Below the pieces are notes generated by a model. The model ran no database searches and was not told the DNA's origin. It saw nothing but the letters and a program-made list of their open reading frames with translations. Below, piece after piece: positions 1-5,754 of a stretch of 5,906 bases of DNA. The position numbers and the translations under genes are program-made. The DNA is from Chloroflexota bacterium. Its GTDB lineage: Bacteria > Chloroflexota > Chloroflexia > QHBQ01 > JADMIH01. The stretch covers positions 1 to 5,906 of the forward strand of contig JADMIH010000215.1 of assembly GCA_015478675.1 (NCBI GenBank). Reading direction: 5' to 3'. Position 1 is the stretch's first letter. Every line of letters begins with the position of its first letter.

Positions 1-2887
1 CAGAGTTACTCACGATCTTAGCTATCTGACCACGTGTAACCTGGTTATTAGGTCTAAAGGTACCGTCATCATAGCCTGAGATGATGCCCTTGCATGCAAG
101 ACACTCTATGTTGGCGTAGAAGGTGTTGTCTGTGGGCACATCACTGAAGGAGATAGTGCATGCTGTAGGAGTAATTGTGGCCTGTGTGGTGGCTGTCTCA
201 GTAGCTCCACCTGGTGTTGATGAGGGTCCTGTTGTAGAGGTGGCCTCCGAAGTTGAGGTCATTGTAGCCTGTGCAGTAGATGTTACTTGTACAGTACTCG
301 TGGCTATAGCCGTAGCCGTTTCTGTAGCTGTGCGGGTATTCGTCGCCTGAACAGTGGGGGATGGTGTTGCGCAAGGATCGTTGTAATGCTCTATGAGCGG
401 AAGGACAACATCGTTAGTCTGGATGTTGCCAATAGCCCACACATCGCCAGCAGACACTATAGCTACACTGCCGAGACTGTTGTCTTGTGTCCCAGGGGCG
501 GGGCTAGATACGATGCTCCACTGAGTGCCGTCCCAGTGTTCGGTCAGGGTATGCTCATCGTTGAAGTTGCCGTATCTCCCCACGGCCCATGCATCATTGG
601 CGGACACTGCTGCTACACGAAAGAGAAAGTTAGGAGTGGATGGGTCACCATTCGGGCTGGGCACAACACTCCATTGTGTACCATCCCAGTGTAATGTTAG
701 CGTCTGCTCGGCAGGTTGGCTGTCATCGAACCAGGTTCCAACAGCCCACACATCATTGGCCGCTACTACTGCTACGTCATTCAGGTAATTGGTACTTGGT
801 CCAACGTTGGGGCTGGATACGATGCTCCACGCCGAGCCGTCCCAGTGCTCTATCAGCGTTACTGGCTCGTTGACTCCATCATAGGAGTTTCCAACAGCCC
901 ATACATCGTTAGCTGAGACAGCCGATACACCTTGGAGGTAGTTGTCTCCTGTCCGATTTGGGCTCGGCACAACGCTCCATTGGGTGCCGTCCCAGTGCTC
1001 AGTTAGGGTGTAACTTTGGTTGTTGATGATATAATAGCCCGCTGCCCAAACGTCGTTCGCAGATATAGTTGTTACCGATCGAAGGTAGGTTGCGGTGCTT
1101 CCCGTTGCGTTAGGGCTGGGCACGATACTCCATTGAGTGCCGTCCCAGTGCTCGGTCAACGTTTGAGTATCGCTAGAGTATGTTATACCCACAGCCCAGA
1201 CGTCGTTGGCCGAAACTACCGCCACGGCAAAGAGAACGTTCTGCCGGGACGGTACGTTGGGGCTAGGGACGACAGTCCACTGAGCGCCGTCCCAATGCTC
1301 TGTCAGCGTCTGGTTTTGATTGTTAGCATCGTAGGCGGCCCCCACCACCCACACATCGCTGGCGGACACCACAGCCACCTCTCCCATAAGAGTGCGTCCA
1401 GTGTCGGGGATAGAAGCGATGCGCCAAGCCAGGCCGCACGCCGGTGTAGGTGTGGCTGTCGTTACAGCGGTGGGCGTTGCTGTAGGAGTGTCCGTCCGTG
1501 TGACAGTAGCAGTGGCCGAGGGTGTAAGGCATGTATCGCTAGTACTATACTGCTCTACCAGTGGTTGGGTGCCGGCTGGGATTCGATAACTCCCCACGGC
1601 CCAAACATCAGTGGCTGATACTACGGCTACACTCGTCAGGTAGTTACTCTGCGCTGAAGGATCGGAGCTGGGCACGATAGTCCACGCGCTGCCGTCCCAG
1701 TGCTCTGTCAACGTAAGCTCCGTACTTCCTTGGTCGACTAGCCCGACGGCCCAGACGTCGTTAGCTGACACTTTCGCTACACTATTGAGAAAGCTGCCAA
1801 CGTCACCTGCGTTAGGGCTGGGCACCACGCTCCACTGGGCGCCGTCCCAGTGCTCCGTCAGCGTCTGGGGAACGGCCGCTCTGTAGGCTCCCACAGCCCA
1901 AACATCGTTTGCCGACACTACGGTGGTTGATTGCAAGTGGCTGGCCGAGCCAGGGCCTGGGCTGGGCACCACGCTCCACTGAGTGCCGTCCCAGTGCTCC
2001 GTCAGCGTCTGTTGGTTACCACCAGTGGCCTGGTAGCCCACAGCCCATACATCGTTTGCCGACACTACACTTACTCCGGCAAATTCGCTGTCGCTCGATC
2101 CAGGGTTAGGGCTGGCTACGATGCTCCACTGGGTGCCGTCCCAGTGCTCCGCCAGCGTCTGCCCAACACCTGCTCCCGTAAAATCATACCCCACAGCCCA
2201 TATGTCATTGGCTGATACGACTGCTATGCTCTGCAACACGCTAAATTGTGAGCCAGGGCTTGGGCTGGGTACCACGCTCCATTGAGTACCATCCCAATGC
2301 TCGACCAACGTTGGAGGCGTGCCGTTGCCAGTGTCATAGTACCCAACGGCCCAAACATCGTTTGCCGACACTACAGCCACTCCACCAAGATAATTGTCTG
2401 CTGAACCAGGGCTTGGGCTGGGTACCACGCTCCATTGGGTGCCGTCCCAGTGCTCCGTCAGAGTGTGAGGCGTACCCTGGTCGTCATAGTAAACTCCCAC
2501 GGCCCAAATATCGTTTGCCGACACTACACTCGATGCCTCAAGTATGTTGCCTGGAAACTGAGTGGAGGCAGGGACCACGCGCCAGGCTAGCCCGCACGGG
2601 GGTATAGGCGTAGTCGTACTGGTGGTTGTGGGTGTTGTGGTGTCTGTAGCTACGGGTGTATCTGTACCCGTGGGAGTGACTTCTGCAGGAACCTTAGCGT
2701 TCTGCTGCCTGATACCTTGCGCAGGCAGGCTGTCCCGACCTTTCAACGGCAAGGCTGCGGACGCCGCGCCCACTCCCAGCCCCAAGCTGACCAGCAAGGC
2801 CATCAGCGTGATAATCACCTGGTGCCACTGCAAGTGCCCCTGCCTCTGTTTCCGACTGTCCTGTTCATCTGTCGTAAGATGTGTCAT
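1..2887 (-). CDS. Secreted SLH-anchored protein with two seven-bladed beta-propeller-like domains (C-terminus cut by window edge)
   Basis: The frame is open from ATG 2887-2885 to the left edge, 962 codons with no stop; TAA lies directly before the ATG. Residues 1-23 are polar and basic; about 24-44 are hydrophobic and end in ASA before ALP, a likely signal peptidase I site, so the protein is probably exported. Then come a Thr/Pro linker (about 67-97), repeat domain A (98-453), linker (454-483), repeat domain B (484-839), a Thr-rich stalk (840-909) and an SLH domain (910 onward). SLH domains are known to tether proteins to cell-wall polymers, so I infer a wall-attached surface protein with the propellers held outward. 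There are no obvious catalytic motifs; ligand or partner binding is a guess, and the specific function is unknown. Cysteines occur only at 98, 453, 484, 839, 910, 929 and 932. It is divergent from the regulator at 3180. More SLH copies may lie beyond the edge. Frame and domain layout are sure; the role is not. Confidence 0.93.
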   Translation of the reverse strand, partial: MTHLTTDEQDSRKQRQGHLQWHQVIITLMALLVSLGLGVGAASAALPLKGRDSLPAQGIRQQNAKVPAEVTPTGTDTPVATDTTTPTTTSTTTPIPPCGLAWRVVPASTQFPGNILEASSVVSANDIWAVGVYYDDQGTPHTLTEHWDGTQWSVVPSPSPGSADNYLGGVAVVSANDVWAVGYYDTGNGTPPTLVEHWDGTQWSVVPSPSPGSQFSVLQSIAVVSANDIWAVGYDFTGAGVGQTLAEHWDGTQWSIVASPNPGSSDSEFAGVSVVSANDVWAVGYQATGGNQQTLTEHWDGTQWSVVPSPGPGSASHLQSTTVVSANDVWAVGAYRAAVPQTLTEHWDGAQWSVVPSPNAGDVGSFLNSVAKVSANDVWAVGLVDQGSTELTLTEHWDGSAWTIVPSSDPSAQSNYLTSVAVVSATDVWAVGSYRIPAGTQPLVEQYSTSDTCLTPSATATVTRTDTPTATPTAVTTATPTPACGLAWRIASIPDTGRTLMGEVAVVSASDVWVVGAAYDANNQNQTLTEHWDGAQWTVVPSPNVPSRQNVLFAVAVVSANDVWAVGITYSSDTQTLTEHWDGTQWSIVPSPNATGSTATYLRSVTTISANDVWAAGYYIINNQSYTLTEHWDGTQWSVVPSPNRTGDNYLQGVSAVSANDVWAVGNSYDGVNEPVTLIEHWDGSAWSIVSSPNVGPSTNYLNDVAVVAANDVWAVGTWFDDSQPAEQTLTLHWDGTQWSVVPSPNGDPSTPNFLFRVAAVSANDAWAVGRYGNFNDEHTLTEHWDGTQWSIVSSPAPGTQDNSLGSVAIVSAGDVWAIGNIQTNDVVLPLIEHYNDPCATPSPTVQATNTRTATETATAIATSTVQVTSTAQATMTSTSEATSTTGPSSTPGGATETATTQATITPTACTISFSDVPTDNTFYANIECLACKGIISGYDDGTFRPNNQVTRGQIAKIVSNS
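2..160 (-). other. SLH (S-layer homology) domain, first copy, cut by the window edge
   Basis: Residues 910-962 of the surface protein begin CTISFSDVPTDNTFY and continue NIECLACKGIISGY, DDGTFRPNN and QVTRGQIAKIVSNS. This fits the SLH pattern F-x-D-V-P...F/Y...I..L...G-I-I-x-G-Y-x-D-G-T-F-R-P-x-x-x-V-T-R-G-Q-x-A-K-I. The three cysteines (910, 929, 932) are as I recall from SLH domains of Chloroflexota. SLH domains usually occur in sets of two or three, so further copies are expected left of the window. Confidence 0.92.
161..370 (-). other. Thr-rich stalk between propeller B and the SLH domain
   Basis: Residues 840-909 are dominated by Thr with Ala, Ser, Pro and Glu, in short motifs such as TATETATAIATST and GGATETATTQAT. 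There are almost no large hydrophobic residues. Such segments act as extended spacers in wall-anchored proteins and are often O-glycosylated; the glycosylation is inference. Two shorter Thr/Pro linkers of the same style precede propeller A (about 2597-2689) and separate the propellers (1439-1528). Confidence 0.8.
371..1438 (-). repeat. Propeller-like domain B: seven blades of about 50 residues (protein residues 484-839)
   Basis: A second set of seven blades has the blade Trp at residues 513, 564, 614, 663, 714, 767 and 817 (period 49-53). It opens with CGLAWRIAS, as domain A does, and closes with PLIEHYNDPC. The motifs drift more than in domain A: SASDVWVVG, SANDVWAAG, AANDVWAVG, SANDAWAVG, SAGDVWAIG. 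The blade 5 half-motif reads LHWDGTQW instead of EHWDGTQW. The cysteine-to-cysteine length equals that of domain A although individual blade lengths differ. Domain B probably arose by duplication of a whole propeller, or the reverse, with older divergence between its blades. Confidence 0.85.
1529..2596 (-). repeat. Propeller-like domain A: seven blades of about 50 residues (protein residues 98-453)
   Basis: Seven copies of S-A-N/T-D-V/I-W-A-V-G have their Trp at residues 128, 179, 230, 281, 330, 379 and 429, so the period is 49-51 residues (about 150 bp). The first six are each followed by TLTEHWDGTQWSVVPSP or close variants. The domain opens with CGLAWRVVP, which matches the second half of a blade (DGTQWSVVP). 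The seventh blade stops early at PLVEQYSTSDTC. This offset is the usual 'velcro' closure of a beta-propeller, where the N-terminal strand completes the last blade. Seven units is a common propeller number. The assignment is from pattern alone; I cannot place it in a named family (WD40, Kelch and BNR look similar but do not match clearly). Confidence 0.85.
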
Positions 2888-2890
2888 TTA

Positions 2891-2914
2891 CTCTTCCTTT
2901 CTTTCTCTTTCCTT
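2891..2914 (-). promoter_or_regulatory. Ribosome-binding site and 24-nt all-purine leader tract of the surface-protein gene
   Basis: On the minus strand the 24 bases before TAAATG are all purine. The tract ends in AAAGGAAGAG (2900-2891), with GGAAG five bases from the ATG at 2887. This good Shine-Dalgarno match and spacing support the chosen start. The long A/G tract should also keep the leader free of structure, which is inference. Confidence 0.7.
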
Positions 2915-2959
2915 GCTCTGCATCCAAGACGGCGCCACTGAAGGAGTCCCGACTACCCT

Positions 2960-2980
2960 CCGGATGGCACTACGGTCCGG
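2960..2980. repeat. Small inverted repeat in the leader of the surface-protein gene
   Basis: CCGGA (2960-2964) and TCCGG (2976-2980) form a perfect 5-bp inverted repeat with an 11-base spacer, 73 bases upstream of the minus-strand ATG. It may be a weak hairpin or a protein site. No T-run follows it on either strand, so it is not a terminator. Chance occurrence is possible. Confidence 0.25.
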
Positions 2981-3015
2981 CGTTGCGCCCTCACCTCGAT
3001 TAAACCCGATACGCT

Positions 3016-3044
3016 TAGACAATGGAAGTCCCGAGTGATATAAT
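3016..3044 (+). promoter_or_regulatory. Sigma70-type promoter with extended -10 for the XRE/NB-ARC/TPR regulator
   Basis: The -35 is TAGACA (3016-3021, five of six to TTGACA). A 17-bp spacer follows, then TATAAT (3039-3044, a perfect -10) preceded by TGA, giving an extended -10 (TGN). The predicted start point is near 3051, leaving a leader of about 130 bases. Read from sequence only. I saw no convincing promoter of similar quality on the minus strand for the surface-protein gene. Confidence 0.65.
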
Positions 3045-3077
3045 TCCAGATACTATTCCAGATACAAAACCTGATAC
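3037..3077 (+). promoter_or_regulatory. Candidate operator: 12-bp-period GATA repeats over the regulator promoter
   Basis: GATA occurs at 3037, 3049, 3061 and 3073, exactly 12 bp apart. The last three sit in CCAGATAC (3046-3053), CCAGATAC (3058-3065) and CCTGATAC (3070-3077). The first two share an 11-bp direct repeat, ATTCCAGATAC (3043 and 3055). The array covers the -10 box and the predicted transcription start, where a bound protein would block transcription. Binding by the downstream regulator (autorepression) is inference. A related CCCGATAC lies at 3006-3013 but is out of phase. Confidence 0.45.
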
Positions 3078-3120
3078 TGGCCTGCGGGGTCTGTTCAGCG
3101 TAGGACCTGGCGCTTTAGCG

Positions 3121-3153
3121 ACATACATCAGATGACTATGTAGATGACTGTGC
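3121..3153 (+). repeat. Leader direct repeat and imperfect palindrome
   Basis: AGATGACTATGT (3130-3141) is followed directly by AGATGACTGTGC (3142-3153), identical at 10 of 12 bases. An imperfect palindrome, ACATA (3121-3125) with TATGT (3137-3141) enclosing CATCAGATG, overlaps the first copy. It lies in the predicted untranslated leader, about 30-60 bases before the start codon. It could be a second protein site or a small RNA structure; no known riboswitch is recognised. Confidence 0.3.
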
Positions 3154-3171
3154 GACTTATCATGCTTCATT

Positions 3172-3177
3172 AGGGGG
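3172..3177 (+). promoter_or_regulatory. G-rich Shine-Dalgarno-like site upstream of the regulator
   Basis: AGGGGG follows T3171 of an in-frame TAG (3171-3173), which fixes the limit for upstream starts. It is only two bases before TTG 3180 and 14 bases before ATG 3192. Neither spacing is ideal, so the start is not settled. GTG 3198 is a further in-frame option. Confidence 0.4.
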
Positions 3178-3179
3178 CT

Positions 3180-5741
3180 TTGGCTAAAGACATGGATGTG
3201 ACTGTTACAGCCAGCGTTTCATCATTCGGGTCATGGGTCAGGGCGCGTCGCAAGGAGCTTGGGCTGACGCAGCCCAAGCTTGCCCTGTGTGTCGCCTGTG
3301 CGGTGCAGACTATCAACAAGATAGAGAGCGGCGCGCGCACCCCCTCGGAGCACATGGCGCAGCGATTAGCAGAATGTCTGGAGGTAGATCTCAGTGAGCG
3401 TCGGGCCTTCGTAGAGTACGCTTGCTGCAAGCGCCCTGAAACAGAACGTACTGCTACTGATGTTGATGCAACGGCCCCCTGGCGCAGCTTTCGAAGACCG
3501 CGCCAGCTCCAATACCCTAACAATCTCCCTTCTCCTCCCAACGACTTCATTGGCCGCCAAAGGGAAATAGCGGCAATATCATCCCTGCTTCGCCGTCCAG
3601 GTGTGCGCCTGGTCACCCTTACTGGGCCTGCGGGCACAGGGAAAACGCGGCTCTCGCTACAGGTGGCTGCAACACTCTCCGGCGACTTCCCGGACGGCGT
3701 CTTCTTTGTCCCCTTGTCGTCCGTTGCCGACCCGACCTTAGTAGTCTCTGCGATAGCCAGCGCAGTGCATACGCGCGAGGCGGCTAGACAGCCTTTGCTA
3801 GAGACCTTGCACGCCCATCTGCGCGACAAACAACTGTTATTGTTGCTTGACAACTTCGAGCAGGTAGTCGTGGCCGCGCCTGTTGTGTCTCAGTTGCTTG
3901 CATCGGCTCCTCACCTCAAAGTGATGGTAACCAGCCGGGTTGTGCTTCATATATATGGGGAGCACGATTTCCAGATTCCTCCGCTCGCTCTGCCTTGCCC
4001 TGAGCAGGAAGGGCAACTCCCCTTACTGCCTGCGGAGTGCCTGGCCGAATACGAAGCGGTACACCTATTCGTTGAACGGGCACAATCTGCTAAGGCTGAC
4101 TTCGCTCTAACCGGGGATAATGCCTCTGTAATTGTTGACATATGTCGCCGTCTCGACGGGCTCCCTCTCGCCATAGAGCTAGCCGCTGCCCGCGTCAGAC
4201 TCTTGACTCCCCAGGCTATGCTGGCAAGGTTGAGCAGCCAGCTTGGCAGCAGCACGCTGGATTTGCTTACGGGAGGAGCACAAGACCTGCCCAGTAGGCA
4301 GCAGACCATGAGAAACGCTATTGAATGGAGCTATAACCTGCTGGACGAGCAAGAAAGAGCGTTGTTCAGGCGACTGTCGGTCTTTGCGGGCGGTTGTACC
4401 ATCGAGTCCGCGCAAGCAGTGGCTATATACTTCGGAGAGGACGCTCCTGAGCGGAATAAGGCACCATATGTGTTGGACGGGTTGGACGCCCTCCTTAACA
4501 AGAGCCTGCTACGGCGGGAAGACGGAGCAGATCTGGGGGGAGAGCCGCGCTACAATATGCCGAATATAATACGCGAATACGCGCATGAACGACTGAAAGA
4601 GAGCGGCGAGGGGCAGCACACAAGAGATAGTCACGCCCATTACTTCCTTGCCATGTCAGAGAAGGCCGAACTTGGGCTTCGTAGTTCGAAACCGGCAGCG
4701 TTGTTAGAAAGGTTAGAGACAGAGCGCGATAACCTTCGAGCGGCACTCCAGTGGGCGCTGGAGAGTGGGCAGCTGGAAGTAGGTCTGCGCATGGCAGGCG
4801 CGCTTTGGCGCTTTTGGTACCAACACAGCCATTTTAGAGAAGGGCAGAAATGGCTGGTTAGCTTCTTGTCTGCCCCTGAGATAGCAGGATCGGAGGCAGA
4901 GCCTTCTCGCGTGCTCAATGACAACACAGTCAAAAACAGCGAAATAGGTGTGAGTTACAACAAGCCTGGGCGGGAGTTGGTTGCGCATGCGCTGGCAGAG
5001 GCGCTTTTGGGGGCGGGAACTCTCGCATGGAGACAGGGAGACTTCGTGACAGCTCGCCCATATTTGGAGGGAAGTCTGAGGGTATGCAGGCAGATGGGAA
5101 ATAAGCAGGGCAGCGCTAATGCACTTAATGGCCTGGCGTTCATAGCTGACGAACACAGCGATCATACAACTGCCCGTGTCTTATATGAGGAAAGTTTAGC
5201 GCTTCGGAGAGAGTTGGGAGATAAAGGGGGGATCGCCTGTTCACTTGCAAATCTGGGCGAAGTAGCCAGGTGTCTGGGTGACTATGCTGGAGCGCGCGTG
5301 TACTATGAAAAGAGCTTGGAGATTCGCATAGAACTGGACGATAAGAATTCTACAAGGATCTTGTTCCACAATCTGGGACATGTCGCACTCAATCTGGGTG
5401 ATGCGATAGAGGCAGCCACCTTCTTTGCCGAGAGCCTCTCGGTAGCTCAGGAATCTGGGAACAAGCAAGCCATAGCTGAGTGTTTGGCAGGACTAGGCGG
5501 AATAGCCGCAGTGAAAGGGCAGGCACTGCAAGCAGCGAAGTTGTTCGGAGCATCTCAGGCTCTGCTGGCTGCTATCCACTCTAGGCTTGTTCCTGCAGAT
5601 GAAATTGAGTACCAGCGCAACCTAGTTGCCAGTCGCCTACAACTAGATGAGGCTAGCTGGACAGAGGCATGTGGAGAGGGGCGGCGCTTGACCGTAGAGC
5701 AGGCTATTGACTATGCACTCCGGGAGGCCAAAGAGGATTAG
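3180..5741 (+). CDS. XRE-family transcriptional regulator with NB-ARC (STAND) ATPase and TPR repeats
   Basis: An intact 853-residue one-component regulator, probably cytoplasmic. Residues 16-70 form an XRE-type helix-turn-helix (FGSWVRARRKELGLTQ ... TINKIESGARTPS). The NB-ARC ATPase has a P-loop GPAGTGKT (149-156), Walker B LLLLDNFE (220-227), TSR (251-253) and GLPLA (327-331). A winged-helix-like segment follows, and the place where an MHD motif is expected reads NMPNIIREYAHERL (459-472), so the His-Asp pair is missing. Residues about 600-800 carry TPRs with an exact 40-residue period marked by the GNK/GDK/DDK/GNK turns near 640, 680, 720 and 760. In STAND proteins an inducer or partner binds the repeats, nucleotide exchange opens the protein, and the HTH then changes DNA binding; this is family knowledge, and the ligand here is unknown. 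TTG 3180 is the longest start; ATG 3192 (12 bases on) is a real alternative and loses no domain. An extended -10 promoter and repeat array lie upstream. Confidence 0.93.
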   Translation: MAKDMDVTVTASVSSFGSWVRARRKELGLTQPKLALCVACAVQTINKIESGARTPSEHMAQRLAECLEVDLSERRAFVEYACCKRPETERTATDVDATAPWRSFRRPRQLQYPNNLPSPPNDFIGRQREIAAISSLLRRPGVRLVTLTGPAGTGKTRLSLQVAATLSGDFPDGVFFVPLSSVADPTLVVSAIASAVHTREAARQPLLETLHAHLRDKQLLLLLDNFEQVVVAAPVVSQLLASAPHLKVMVTSRVVLHIYGEHDFQIPPLALPCPEQEGQLPLLPAECLAEYEAVHLFVERAQSAKADFALTGDNASVIVDICRRLDGLPLAIELAAARVRLLTPQAMLARLSSQLGSSTLDLLTGGAQDLPSRQQTMRNAIEWSYNLLDEQERALFRRLSVFAGGCTIESAQAVAIYFGEDAPERNKAPYVLDGLDALLNKSLLRREDGADLGGEPRYNMPNIIREYAHERLKESGEGQHTRDSHAHYFLAMSEKAELGLRSSKPAALLERLETERDNLRAALQWALESGQLEVGLRMAGALWRFWYQHSHFREGQKWLVSFLSAPEIAGSEAEPSRVLNDNTVKNSEIGVSYNKPGRELVAHALAEALLGAGTLAWRQGDFVTARPYLEGSLRVCRQMGNKQGSANALNGLAFIADEHSDHTTARVLYEESLALRRELGDKGGIACSLANLGEVARCLGDYAGARVYYEKSLEIRIELDDKNSTRILFHNLGHVALNLGDAIEAATFFAESLSVAQESGNKQAIAECLAGLGGIAAVKGQALQAAKLFGASQALLAAIHSRLVPADEIEYQRNLVASRLQLDEASWTEACGEGRRLTVEQAIDYALREAKED

Positions 5742-5754
5742 ACCTGCGTAGCAG

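Noticed and set aside
371..2596. CRISPR array or tandem satellite suggested by the about 150-bp period
   Set aside because: The period is in whole codons, variation is largely synonymous or in loop residues, and the frame stays open throughout, so it is protein repeat coding and not an array.
123..2607. Plus-strand open frames over the left half (for example 1016-1618, 1931-2215, 2248-2607)
   Set aside because: They are antisense images of the repeat-encoding minus-strand gene. Their repeated motifs simply reflect the 150-bp periodicity, they lack credible ribosome-binding sites, and they encode no recognisable domain.
2945..3034. AGTCCCGA present at 2945-2952 and 3027-3034
   Set aside because: An 8-bp match at no meaningful spacing in a short region can arise by chance; no third copy and no symmetry.
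2562..3038. 158-codon plus-strand frame spanning the surface-gene start and the intergenic region
   Set aside because: It covers the signal peptide and leader of the opposite gene and runs into the regulator's promoter; composition and motifs give no sign of a real protein.
3022..3070. Minus-strand promoter candidates for the surface gene (TTTAAT or TATATC as -10)
   Set aside because: The paired -35 hexamers match only two or three of six bases, so none can be called.
3170..3853. 227-codon minus-strand frame antisense to the regulator
   Set aside because: It lies fully opposite the XRE and P-loop coding sequence, whose motifs are unmistakable. The antisense translation is Ser/Arg-rich and featureless.
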